Below, piece after piece: positions 53,641 to 61,506 of a stretch of 64,000 nucleotides of DNA. The stretch is from an uncultured Schumannella sp. (GTDB lineage Bacteria; Actinomycetota; Actinomycetes; Actinomycetales; Microbacteriaceae). The translations under genes were made by a program, and so were the position numbers. The notes under the pieces were generated by a model, which was given only the letters and a program-made list of their open reading frames with translations, was not told the origin of the DNA and searched no databases. The stretch is from contig NZ_CAJQNT010000003.1 of assembly GCF_905479755.1 (NCBI RefSeq), forward strand, positions 163,400 to 227,399. Direction: 5' to 3'. How positions within the stretch are numbered: the stretch's first letter is position 1; every line of letters begins with the position of its first letter.

Positions 53641-54048
53641 ATGACCGCACACCCCCGTCTCGCCTCCGCCGGAGTCGCGAGCCTCGGAGTCACCCTCGCC
53701 CTCACCGGATGCGCAACCGCGAGCGACGCCGCCTCCGCCGCGACCGCGAGCTACACCGATGGCGAGTACACCGCGACGGCGGAGTACCAGGCTCCCAGCG
53801 GCGCCGAATCGATCGTGGTCACCGTGACGCTCGCCGATGACACCATCACCGCCGTCGAGGTGGTCGGCGACGCGACCGACTCCCAGGCGCAGCGATTCCA
53901 GGAGCAGTTCGCCGGCGGGATCGCGAGCGAGGTCGTGGGGGTGGACATCGATTCGCTCTCCGTTTCGCGGGTCGCCGGGTCGTCGCTCACGACCACCGGA
54001 TTCGTCGCGGCGATCGACGCCATCAAGTCGGAAGCGCTCGAGAGCTGA
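53641..54048 (+). CDS. FMN-binding domain lipoprotein
   Basis: 135 residues. Lipobox LALTGC after a short signal peptide, then an FMN-binding domain (YTDGEYTATAEYQAPSGAES, VTVTLADDTITAVEVVG) with the flavinylation region VAGSSLTTTGFVAAIDAIK, where ApbE would attach FMN to a Ser/Thr by phosphoester. Faces the outside of the cell. First gene of a three-gene redox operon. ATG at 53641 after GGGAG. Confidence 0.83.
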   Translation: MTAHPRLASAGVASLGVTLALTGCATASDAASAATASYTDGEYTATAEYQAPSGAESIVVTVTLADDTITAVEVVGDATDSQAQRFQEQFAGGIASEVVGVDIDSLSVSRVAGSSLTTTGFVAAIDAIKSEALES

Positions 54049-54917
54049 TCGTCGACCCGCTCCCCGTCGCGTGGCGGTTCGACGCGATCGGAACGGCCTG
54101 GCGCATCGACACCCGCGCACCGCTCGGCGACGCGCTCGCCGCCGCCGTGACCGCGCGCATTGACCGGTTCGACCGCGACTGGTCCCGGTTTCGCGTGGAC
54201 TCGCTCGTGCACCGGATCGCCGAAGCGCCCGGACGCTACCGGATGCCGCCCGACGCGCCGGCGCTCCTCGACCTCTACCGCGAGCTCTATGACGCGACCG
54301 CCGGGCGGGTCTCGCCGCTGGTGGCGCGCCAGCTGGAGCGGCTCGGCTACGGCGCCACGCCCGCGCTCCGTCTGGCCGCCGAGCATCTGGTGCCGCCGTG
54401 GGACGACGTCCTCAGCTGGGACGGCGAGCGCCTCGAGACGACCACCGCGGCACTGCTGGATGTCGGCGCGGCCGGCAAGGGCTACCTGGTTGACCTGGTC
54501 TGCGAGCTCTTGCGCGAGGCGAGCGTCTCGGAGTTCCTGGTGGATGCCAGCGGAGACCTCCGCGGACGCGGCGAGCTCGGGCTGCGGATCGCCCTCGAGC
54601 ACCCCGGCGACCCGCGGCGCGCGGTCGGCGTCGCCGAACCGGGAGCCCGGGCGCTGTGCGCGAGCGCGACGAACCGGCGCCGCTGGGCCGATGTGACCCA
54701 CCACGTGCTGGATGCCGTCACCGGCCTGCCGACCCCGCACGTCGTCGCGACCTGGGCGATCGCCGACACGGCGCTCGTCGCCGACGGCGCGGCGACGGCG
54801 CTGTTCTTCGACGTCGAGCCCGACTTCCTCCAGCGCCACCGCGTGGAACACGTCAGACTGTTCGCCGACGGACGTTTCGACGTCTCCGCCGACTTCCCCG
54901 GAGAACTCTTCTTGTGA
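54045..54917 (+). CDS. apbE: FAD:protein FMN transferase, apparent CTG start
   Basis: 290 residues. N-terminal WRFDAIGTAWRIDTRAPLG corresponds to the ApbE AMGT motif; DVGAAGKGYLVDLVCELL, FLVDASGDLRGRG and THHVLDAVTGLPTP are the FAD/Mg sites. Attaches FMN to neighbouring proteins. The conserved start region lies upstream of the first GTG (54147), and in that frame there is no ATG, GTG or TTG; CTG at 54045 overlaps the upstream stop as CTGA. A start at 54147 would remove the conserved first strand. GTGA overlap with the next gene. Confidence 0.85.
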   Translation: MIVDPLPVAWRFDAIGTAWRIDTRAPLGDALAAAVTARIDRFDRDWSRFRVDSLVHRIAEAPGRYRMPPDAPALLDLYRELYDATAGRVSPLVARQLERLGYGATPALRLAAEHLVPPWDDVLSWDGERLETTTAALLDVGAAGKGYLVDLVCELLREASVSEFLVDASGDLRGRGELGLRIALEHPGDPRRAVGVAEPGARALCASATNRRRWADVTHHVLDAVTGLPTPHVVATWAIADTALVADGAATALFFDVEPDFLQRHRVEHVRLFADGRFDVSADFPGELFL

Positions 54918-56458
54918 CTACGCTGCTCGACCGACTGCTCGGCCACCTCACGACCTACCGACTGGTGATCGTCAGCCTGATCGTTCTCGTGATCGTCGCC
55001 CTCGGGCTCGGCGCCGCGGGCGAGCTCGCCTTCACCCCCCTGGAACTCCTGGGCTCCCTCGCCGTGCTGCTCGCGGCCACCCATGCCGCCAACGTCGTCG
55101 CCGCGCGCATCGCCCGGGTCAGCCCGCACTACGACTCCTCGACGATCACCGCGCTACTGCTGTTCTTCATCCTTCCGGCGAGCCTCGACCCGCTCGCCCT
55201 CGCCGCGGACGCGGGCGCCGCGGCGATCGCCGCCGTCAGCAAGTATCTGTTCGCGGTGCGCGGCCGCCACATCTTCAACCCCGCCGCGACGGGCGCGTTC
55301 CTGGCCGGCATCATCGGACTCGTCACCCCGACCTGGTGGGTGGGCACGCCGCCGCTGCTGCCGCTCGTCGTGGTCGCGGGGGCGCTCATCCTGTTCCGCA
55401 CGCGGCACCTGCCGCTCGGCGCTGTCGCGGTCGGCGTCGCGACCGCGATCCTGCTCGGGCGGTATCTGGGCGCCGGCCTCGACCTCGGCACCGCGCTCGG
55501 TTTCGCCCTCGCCTCCTCACCCCTGCTGTTCTTCATCGGCTTCATGCTGAGCGAACCGCTCACCCTGCCGCCGCGCCGACGCCAGCAAATGGTGGTCGCC
55601 GCGCTGGTCGCCGTGATCCTGAGCGTGCCGTTCTCGACGGGGGCGCTTGAGCTCGGCGCGGTCGCGCTCGGGCCGCTCAGCTCGACGCCCGAACTCGCAC
55701 TCATCGTGGGCAACGCCGTCTCGTTCGCGCTGGGTCAACGCCGCGGCATCCGCCTCGAGCTGATGTCGAAGCGGCAACTGACCCCCACCAGCTGGGAGTT
55801 CGAGCTGCGACCGCTTGCGCCGGTCCGCTTCACGGCGGGGCAGTTCATCGAGATCACGCTGCCGCACCGGGGCACCGACGGCCGCGGCAACCGGCGCGTG
55901 TTCAGCATCGCCTCCGCCTCCGCCGACCGGCTCAAGATCGGCGTGCGCTCAACGCCGCCCACCTCGACCTTCAAGCAGCGCCTGCTCGCCCTCGAGCCCG
56001 GCGAGCGCCTCGGCGCCACCTCGGTCGGCGGCGACTTCGTGCTGCCGCGCGACCCGGCCGCGCCGCTCCTGCTCGTCGCGGGCGGCATCGGGATCACCCC
56101 GTTCATCGGGCATCTGGAACACCTGTCTGCCCTCGGCACCGCCAACGGCGTCAGCCCGGATGTCGTCGTCGTCTACGCGGTCTCGGACACCGCCGAACTC
56201 GCCTACCTTCCGGAGCTCGCGCGCAGCGGCGCGCGTGTCGTCATCGCCTCGCCGGAGGAGCCGGCGGATCTGCGACCCGGGTGGAGCTGGATCGGCCCCG
56301 ACCGGCTCAGCGCCGAGGCGATTCTGGCCGCGGTTCCCGACGCGCCCGCGCGCACGGCATACCTGTCGGGCCCGCCGTCACTCGTGGAGACGCTGCGCCG
56401 CACCCTCCACCGGGCGGGCGTCCGCCACCCCCGCACCGACGTGTTCGTGGGTTACTGA
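54914..56458 (+). CDS. RnfD/NqrB-like membrane domain fused to ferredoxin-NAD(P) reductase
   Basis: 514 residues. Residues about 1-280 form eight to ten membrane helices with RnfD/NqrB motifs (SPHYDSSTITALLLFFILPA, KYLFAVRGRHIFNPAATGAF, FFIGFMLSEPLTLPPRRRQQ). From about 285 an FNR-type flavoreductase follows: FTAGQFIEITLPHRG, RRVFSIASAS for FAD and LLLVAGGIGITPFIGHLEHL for NAD(P). Predicted to pass electrons from cytoplasmic NAD(P)H across the membrane to the flavinylated lipoprotein. GTG at 54914. Its last 81 bp overlap the convergent P-type ATPase gene. Confidence 0.83.
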   Translation: MTTLLDRLLGHLTTYRLVIVSLIVLVIVALGLGAAGELAFTPLELLGSLAVLLAATHAANVVAARIARVSPHYDSSTITALLLFFILPASLDPLALAADAGAAAIAAVSKYLFAVRGRHIFNPAATGAFLAGIIGLVTPTWWVGTPPLLPLVVVAGALILFRTRHLPLGAVAVGVATAILLGRYLGAGLDLGTALGFALASSPLLFFIGFMLSEPLTLPPRRRQQMVVAALVAVILSVPFSTGALELGAVALGPLSSTPELALIVGNAVSFALGQRRGIRLELMSKRQLTPTSWEFELRPLAPVRFTAGQFIEITLPHRGTDGRGNRRVFSIASASADRLKIGVRSTPPTSTFKQRLLALEPGERLGATSVGGDFVLPRDPAAPLLLVAGGIGITPFIGHLEHLSALGTANGVSPDVVVVYAVSDTAELAYLPELARSGARVVIASPEEPADLRPGWSWIGPDRLSAEAILAAVPDAPARTAYLSGPPSLVETLRRTLHRAGVRHPRTDVFVGY

Positions 56459-58291
56459 TCGTTCCCCGCGGCCGGGCCGCAGGGCGCGCAGCGCCGCCAG
56501 GATCGCGACCAGGTCGACGACCTCCTGAAGCCCCGCGCCCACGATCGCGGGCAGCGACCCGGTGAGGGCGAACAGCATCAGTCCGATGCTGATGATGATG
56601 CCGATCCAGATGCTCTGCAGCGCGATCGCCACGGTGCGCTGGCCGATCGCGACCGCGCGGGCGACACCGTTCAGGTCATCGAGCAGCAGCACGATGTCGG
56701 CGGATTCACTCGCCACCGTGGTCCCGCGTGCGCCCAGCGCGATCCCCACCTCGGCAACCGCGAGCACCGGGGCGTCGTTGACGCCGTCTCCGGTCATCAT
56801 CACCGGGCGATCGGGCAGTTCGCGCAGAATCCGCACCTTGTCTTCGGGACGGCACTCGGCGTGGACCTCGTCGATGCCGACCTCCGCGGCGATCGACTCC
56901 GCCGTGTCGGCCACGTCCCCGGTCACGACGAGCGTGCGCTGGATGCCGAGGGCCGCCAACTCGGCGAGGGTCTCGCGCGCCTCGGGGCGCGGCTGGTCGC
57001 GGAGGATGAGCGTTCCGGCGAAGCTGCCGTCGACACCGACGTAAACCGCCGCCTCGCCGGTTTCCAGTGCCGCGCGCTTCAGCCCCGCGACGTGCTCCGC
57101 CACGAAACCCGGCTTGCCCACCCACACCGTACGCCCGTCGACGACGGCGCGGACGCCGGTCGTCGCGACCTCTTCCGCGTCGCCGACCGGCGGCTCGACG
57201 ATTCCCCGCGCGGCGATCTCGGCGCGCAGGGCCTGGGCGAGGACGTGGCTGGAGGCGCGCTCGGCCGCACCCACCAGGGCGAGGAGTTCGCGCTCGGGGA
57301 TTGAGGAGGCGACGTCGACGCGCACCAGTTCGGGCATCCCGCTGGTGAGGGTGCCCGTCTTGTCGAACACCGCCGTCCGCACGCGCGCGAGGGTCTCGAG
57401 TACCCCCGCGGACTTCATGACGATGCCTTCTTTCGCCGCGCGACCCATTCCGCCCATGAAGGCAACCGGGGCGGCGATCAGCAGCGGGCACGGCGTCGCG
57501 ACGACGAGCACCTCGGCGAAGCGGACCGGGTCGCCCGAGATCGCCCAGCCGAGCACGGCGAGGCCGAGTGAGACGAGGGTGAAGGGCACAGCGTACCGGT
57601 CGGCGAGCCGCACGAGCGGAGCGGTACTCGCGGTCGCCTCGCGCACGAGGGCGACGATGCGCTGGTACTGACTGTCCGCGGCGAGCGCCGTCGCCTCGAT
57701 CTCGACGACCCCGGCGCCGTTGACGGCGCCACTCGAGACGGCCGAGCCGCGCTCGCGATCCACCGGGAGGCTCTCGCCCGTGATGGAGGACTCATCGAAG
57801 GTGCCCGTCGCGCTGAGGAGGAGTCCGTCGACCGGAATCACCTCCGAGGGGCGCACGAGGATGCGATCCCCGACCCGGACGTCGTCGGCCGCGATGTCCA
57901 CGAGGGCATCGCCCTCGACGCGGTGCGCCACCTGCGGGCTGCGATCCAGGAGCGCCTTGAGCTCCCGGTTCGCGCGTCCCGCCGCGAAGTCTTCGAGCGC
58001 CTCACCGCCGGTCAGCATGAGCACGACGATCAGGGCTGCCCAGTATTCGCCGACGGCGATCGTGCTGATGATCGCGATCAGGGCGAGCAGGTCGAGACCG
58101 AACTCTCGACGCAGCATGCTGCGCACCATGCTGACGCCTTCGCGCAGCGCGACGAGCGCGGCGAATCCGCCGACCAGCCACGGCACGATCCCGTCCAGCG
58201 GTGTCGCCAGCAGCACGAGCCCGATCACACCGACCGCGAGCGTGACGCCGACGAGCGGGTACCGAACGAAAAAGCCCACGACACGTCTCAT
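56378..58291 (-). CDS. P1B-type heavy-metal-transporting ATPase, TPC variant
   Basis: 637 residues, short form without an N-terminal metal-binding domain. Actuator TGES in SSITGESLP, phosphorylation DKTGT in AVFDKTGTLTSG, and hinge MTGDGVNDAPVL are intact. The membrane metal site reads VVATPCPLLIAAP, i.e. TPC where Cu/Zn pumps have CPC, and the P1B HP dipeptide is SSHVLAQAL with Val in place of Pro. Specificity is therefore uncertain. ATG at 58291, divergent from hsp20. The C-terminal tail overlaps the convergent redox gene. Confidence 0.85.
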   Translation of the reverse strand: MRRVVGFFVRYPLVGVTLAVGVIGLVLLATPLDGIVPWLVGGFAALVALREGVSMVRSMLRREFGLDLLALIAIISTIAVGEYWAALIVVLMLTGGEALEDFAAGRANRELKALLDRSPQVAHRVEGDALVDIAADDVRVGDRILVRPSEVIPVDGLLLSATGTFDESSITGESLPVDRERGSAVSSGAVNGAGVVEIEATALAADSQYQRIVALVREATASTAPLVRLADRYAVPFTLVSLGLAVLGWAISGDPVRFAEVLVVATPCPLLIAAPVAFMGGMGRAAKEGIVMKSAGVLETLARVRTAVFDKTGTLTSGMPELVRVDVASSIPERELLALVGAAERASSHVLAQALRAEIAARGIVEPPVGDAEEVATTGVRAVVDGRTVWVGKPGFVAEHVAGLKRAALETGEAAVYVGVDGSFAGTLILRDQPRPEARETLAELAALGIQRTLVVTGDVADTAESIAAEVGIDEVHAECRPEDKVRILRELPDRPVMMTGDGVNDAPVLAVAEVGIALGARGTTVASESADIVLLLDDLNGVARAVAIGQRTVAIALQSIWIGIIISIGLMLFALTGSLPAIVGAGLQEVVDLVAILAALRALRPGRGERSVTHEHVGAGVADARPVEGAAQRLHE

Positions 58292-58394
58292 GCGTTCTGC
58301 TTACGCCTGTTGTGAGCGGATTTCCAGTAAGCCGAGCCTGCCCTGACCGGCGGTTTCGCCGTGAGCGAGCACGCCGAGAGTTCGCCGAGAACCG

Positions 58395-58421
58395 CTGGCA
58401 CTCTCGGTAGGAGAGTGCTAA
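58395..58421. promoter_or_regulatory. CIRCE element upstream of hsp20
   Basis: CTGGCACTC-N9-GAGTGCTAA against consensus TTAGCACTC-N9-GAGTGCTAA: right arm perfect, two mismatches in the left. Binding site for HrcA. Confidence 0.75.
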
Positions 58422-58431
58422 ATTTTTCACA

Positions 58432-58452
58432 CTTGAGTCAAGGTGACTCAAC
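58432..58452. promoter_or_regulatory. HAIR element (HspR site) upstream of hsp20
   Basis: CTTGAGT-N7-ACTCAAC against consensus CTTGAGT-N7-ACTCAAG. It lies 10 bp after the CIRCE box and 26 bp before the hsp20 ATG. Confidence 0.8.
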
Positions 58453-58478
58453 TATCGAGAATCATCCAGGAGGACCCG

Positions 58479-58910
58479 ATGACACTTCTCTTCGACCCCT
58501 TCCGTGAGTTGGACCGCGCGACCGAACGACTGCTCGACAGCCGACAAGGTCCACGACTCATGCCCATGGATCTCTACCGCGACGGCGACCACTACGTGCT
58601 CACCGCCGACCTTCCGGGCGTCGACCCGGGCAGTGTCGACATGGACGTCGATGGCCAGCTTCTGACCATCCGCGCTGAGCGCACCCCCCGGTCAAAGGAG
58701 GGTGTCAAGTGGCTCACGCGTGAGCGCCCCGCCGGCAGCTTCCTGCGCCAGCTCAACCTCGGGCAGGGCATCGACACGGCCAGCATCTCCGCCAGCTACG
58801 AGAACGGCGTGCTGAGCGTCCTGATCCCCGTCGCCGAAGAGGCCAAGCCGCGCAAGATCGCGATCCAGTCCGGCCACGCCACCCAGGTCGAGGTGGAAGC
58901 CTCGAAGTAA
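58479..58910 (+). CDS. Hsp20/alpha-crystallin small heat-shock protein, copy 1
   Basis: 143 residues; N-terminal FDPFRELDRATERLL and alpha-crystallin domain from YVLTADLPGVDPGSVDMDVD to YENGVLSVLIPVAEEAKPRK. Prevents aggregation of unfolded proteins. ATG at 58479, after CAGGAGGA. Its promoter has both CIRCE and HAIR, so HrcA and HspR may both repress it. A second copy, 97% identical over about 312 bp, lies 1,701 bp downstream. Confidence 0.92.
   Translation: MTLLFDPFRELDRATERLLDSRQGPRLMPMDLYRDGDHYVLTADLPGVDPGSVDMDVDGQLLTIRAERTPRSKEGVKWLTRERPAGSFLRQLNLGQGIDTASISASYENGVLSVLIPVAEEAKPRKIAIQSGHATQVEVEASK
58560..58871 (+). repeat. Direct repeat, hsp20 copy 1
   Basis: Matches 60261-60572 with about 10 differences by my count; the middle about 175 bp have a single change. 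Offset 1,701 bp. Confidence 0.85.
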
Positions 58911-58924
58911 CTTCGCGCGATCAC

Positions 58925-58953
58925 GGGCCCGGATGCGTCGCGCATCCGGGCCC
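58925..58953 (+). terminator. Terminator after hsp20 copy 1
   Basis: GGGCCCGGATGCG and CGCATCCGGGCCC form a perfect 13-bp stem with a three-base loop, then CTTCG. Confidence 0.6.
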
Positions 58954-59006
58954 CTTCGCGTTGCTGTCGTCTGACCAGAGACGATCGCACGCGATGACGC
59001 GAACCA

Positions 59007-59252
59007 CTACCCCTCAGAGCGAGAGGCGACTCGCCTCTCTGCGCGTCGCGCGAGAAGAACCGACAACCATGCGATCGCTCCGATAAAGGGAATCGCTACC
59101 ACGACAATCGTCCAAGTCACGCGAGGGGCACGAGCGAGGTCCGCCTCGGCCACGAGCGTGAAGACTGCCACGGACATGAGTAGCACCCACAACACCGGCA
59201 CGACAAAATAGAGAAACGCGAAGCTCGGCGGAAGCAGCAGTTCGTTCATCAT
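59007..59252 (-). CDS. Small two-helix membrane protein (PLDc_N-like)
   Basis: 81 residues; two membrane helices (FLYFVVPVLWVLLMSVAVFT and TWTIVVVAIPFIGAIAWLSV) with the pattern of the phospholipase D N-terminal domain family. ATG at 59252 or 59249. It starts 10 bp after the secreted-protein gene, so the two form an operon. Function unknown; such small proteins sometimes accompany secreted factors. Confidence 0.6.
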   Translation of the reverse strand: MMNELLLPPSFAFLYFVVPVLWVLLMSVAVFTLVAEADLARAPRVTWTIVVVAIPFIGAIAWLSVLLARRAERRVASRSEG

Positions 59253-59262
59253 GCATGACCTG

Positions 59263-59973
59263 TCAAGAGTTCGTTGACCAAGCGGTGTCCCCTCCGACGT
59301 TCAATTGAACCCATACGTTCCATGAGCCGAGGACACCTCCAGTGACGTCAGACTGCCATCGCGCATAAGCATTCCCACTCGCATTCTCATGCTGTTTGTA
59401 GGCAACTCGCACCGGCGACGTGCAGCTGGTCGGGTAGATGCAATTCTGGGCGCCATAGCCTGTGCTGGTGATGTAGTCGTATCCTCCCTGTACGTGCGTG
59501 TAGCCGACATTTAACGCGGCGATGAACACGGTTCCGATCCACGCATCGACTTGGCAGCCGGTGCGCGCTGCATAGCCGCTCCCCGTCGATGTCGTACAAC
59601 CCACAATGCTCATCGGGCTCGCGACGCCCGCCGGAACTTCCTCCGGGATCTCAACTCCGACTGCAGCGACTGATCCGTCCGCAAACCGCTCGATCGAATA
59701 CTCACAACCATCAACAACGCGCGACTCGGTACTTACAGGAACACCCTCCCCATACACGTCCCAAGGTTCGCCAGCAACGACCTTTGCCAGCAGCGCGTCC
59801 TGCTGCTCTGCTGGCACGTCCCACCGCACCAGAACCGCTCGAATCGCCTGCTCCTCCTCGTCCGATAGAGGAACCGCGGCGCTAGCTGGAGCGCCGAACA
59901 AGACAGTCGCGACGAGTGCGGTTGCGCCTAGCAAACCAAGCGCTGAGCTTCGTGATTTATTGACGAATGCCAC
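59263..59973 (-). CDS. Secreted cysteine-containing protein of unknown function
   Basis: 236 residues: signal peptide ending in PASAAVP, an acidic segment (LSDEEEQAIRAVLVRWDVPA), then a Gly/Tyr/Thr-rich domain with five cysteines (DGCEYS, VGCTTS, TGCQVD, NCIYPTSCTS) and a C-terminal GSWNVWVQLNVGGDTAWS. No family recognised. GTG at 59973 is four bases after GGAGG; the frame upstream has no signal peptide. AT-richer than its neighbours and bracketed with the PLDc_N-like gene by the two hsp20 copies, suggesting an accessory insertion. Confidence 0.65.
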   Translation of the reverse strand: MAFVNKSRSSALGLLGATALVATVLFGAPASAAVPLSDEEEQAIRAVLVRWDVPAEQQDALLAKVVAGEPWDVYGEGVPVSTESRVVDGCEYSIERFADGSVAAVGVEIPEEVPAGVASPMSIVGCTTSTGSGYAARTGCQVDAWIGTVFIAALNVGYTHVQGGYDYITSTGYGAQNCIYPTSCTSPVRVAYKQHENASGNAYARWQSDVTGGVLGSWNVWVQLNVGGDTAWSTNS

Positions 59974-60121
59974 CCCGCCTCCAACCTGAGGTTTCCACCA
60001 CAAGATCACTGGTAGACAGACTTGTCAAGGATCCACCTCGTGTCGCACGTAAGACGCGAAGCGTGCGAGCTCAGCCAATGCGGTCTGCGGCGTCGTTTGA
60101 CGTGCGCGCTACTCTCGCCGC

Positions 60122-60187
60122 ATGGTCGTGTTCGCCGACAAACCGATTCCCGAGTTGACGATCGAGCAGCGGGAGCAATGTCTCGAG
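60122..60187 (+). pseudogene. Truncated N-terminus of an unknown gene fused to hsp20 copy 2
   Basis: ATG at 60122 begins MVVFADKPIPELTIEQREQC, which looks like real protein, with a TACTCT box seven to twelve bases ahead as in leaderless genes. After about 22 codons it runs out of frame into the hsp20 sequence. Probably the remains of a gene cut by the duplication. Confidence 0.4.
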
Positions 60188-60188
60188 A

Positions 60189-60605
60189 GTGACCCGCCTG
60201 ACGACGGAGCTCGACCGTGTGGCCGGGCAGTTGCTCAACAGCCGCCAGGTCCCGCGGCTGATGCCCATGGACCCCTACCGCGACGGCGACCACGACGTGC
60301 TCACCGCCGACCTCCCGGGCGTCGACCCGGGCAGTGTCGACATGGACGTCGATGGCCAGCTTCTGACCATCCGCGCCGAGCGCACCCCCCGGTCAAAGGA
60401 GGGTGTCAAGTGGCTCACGCGTGAGCGCCCCGCCGGCAGCTTCCTGCGCCAGCTCAACCTCGGGCAGGGCATCGACACGGCGAACATCTCCGCCAGCTAC
60501 GAGAACGGCGTGCTGAGCGTCCTGATCCCCGTCGCCGAGGAGGCCAAGCCCCGCAAGATCGCGATTCAGGCGAAGCCCCACGGCAAGGCTCAGGTCAAGG
60601 CCTAG
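60189..60605 (+). CDS. Hsp20/alpha-crystallin protein, copy 2 with altered start
   Basis: 138 residues from GTG at 60189. The alpha-crystallin domain is nearly identical to copy 1 (one change YVLTADLPG to DVLTADLPG). The 5' end differs: the ATG aligned with the copy 1 start (60178) is out of frame and stops after four codons (ATG TCT CGA GAG TGA), and no CIRCE, HAIR or good ribosome site is present. Either a weakly expressed gene or one losing function. Confidence 0.65.
   Translation: MTRLTTELDRVAGQLLNSRQVPRLMPMDPYRDGDHDVLTADLPGVDPGSVDMDVDGQLLTIRAERTPRSKEGVKWLTRERPAGSFLRQLNLGQGIDTANISASYENGVLSVLIPVAEEAKPRKIAIQAKPHGKAQVKA
60261..60572 (+). repeat. Direct repeat, hsp20 copy 2
   Basis: Second copy of 58560-58871; recombination between them would delete the two intervening genes. 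Confidence 0.85.
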
Positions 60606-60618
60606 CCCGCCACCGACT

Positions 60619-60656
60619 CGGACCCGGATGCTCCCCCCCGCATCCGGGTCCGGTTT
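60619..60656 (+). terminator. Terminator after hsp20 copy 2
   Basis: CGGACCCGGATGC and GCATCCGGGTCCG form a 13-bp stem around TCCCCCCC, followed by GTTTT, a good intrinsic terminator. Confidence 0.75.
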
Positions 60657-60690
60657 TGTGCTGATCGGGCCCTCGGCGCGGTGCGGCAAC

Positions 60691-61335
60691 TCAGTCGGCC
60701 AGGGCCTCGGCGATCGGGGTGCGCCCCGTGTTGAAGCGGATCGTGCGGTGAATCGTGCGCGGCTCGACGAGCGTCTGCGCGATGACCGCCGCGACATCGC
60801 CGCGACTGACCGAGCCGGCGCTCGGCGCCTCGGCATCGATCTCGCCGGTCGGCTCATCGAGCGTCAACGTGCTCGGAGCGAGGATCGTCCACTCGAGGGC
60901 GCTCGCGCGCAAGAACTGGTCCGCGGTGGCCTTCGCCTCCGCGTAGGCGAAGAACGGGTTGTCGGCGGGAACGCCGTGCTCGGGGTCGGCACCGAAATAC
61001 GACACCATCACGAACCGGGAAACGCCCGCCGCGAGCGCGGCATCCATCATGCGGATCGCCGCATCACGATCGACGGCATAGGTGCGCTCCGGATCGCCGC
61101 CGCCGGCACCCGCCGACCAGACCACCGCGTCGTGCCCCTGCGCCAGCGCCGTCAACTCGTCGAGATCCGCCGTCTCGACGTCGCAGACGACCGCGGTCGC
61201 ACCACGCGCCTCGACGTCGCTCGCGTGCGCGGGATTGCGGATCACCGCCGACACCGAGTCGCCCCGCTCCGCCAGAATCGGGGCCAGCAGCAGCGCCACC
61301 TTGCCGTGACCGCCGATCACCAGAATGCGTGCCAT
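60691..61335 (-). CDS. NAD(P)-binding atypical SDR (YwnB/NmrA-like)
   Basis: 214 residues; nucleotide motif ILVIGGHGKVALLLAPILAE, then AVVWSAGAGGGDPERTYAVD and FVMVSYFGADPEHG. Typical of NAD(P)H-binding sugar-epimerase-like SDRs with no known substrate. ATG at 61335; stands alone. Confidence 0.83.
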   Translation of the reverse strand: MARILVIGGHGKVALLLAPILAERGDSVSAVIRNPAHASDVEARGATAVVCDVETADLDELTALAQGHDAVVWSAGAGGGDPERTYAVDRDAAIRMMDAALAAGVSRFVMVSYFGADPEHGVPADNPFFAYAEAKATADQFLRASALEWTILAPSTLTLDEPTGEIDAEAPSAGSVSRGDVAAVIAQTLVEPRTIHRTIRFNTGRTPIAEALAD

Positions 61336-61506
61336 GAGAACCTCCGCGGGTGGGTCGTCGACTCCGCCGCGCGTCCGCGCCGCGGATGCCTCGACGCTAC
61401 TCGCGTTCGTGACGACCCGCCGGGGCCCGGCTGTGCGAGACCTCGTTAACCGCGTCAGCGCCCGTGCGGGTGCACGGGCGCTGACGGCGAATCAGTCGCG
61501 GGGCGA

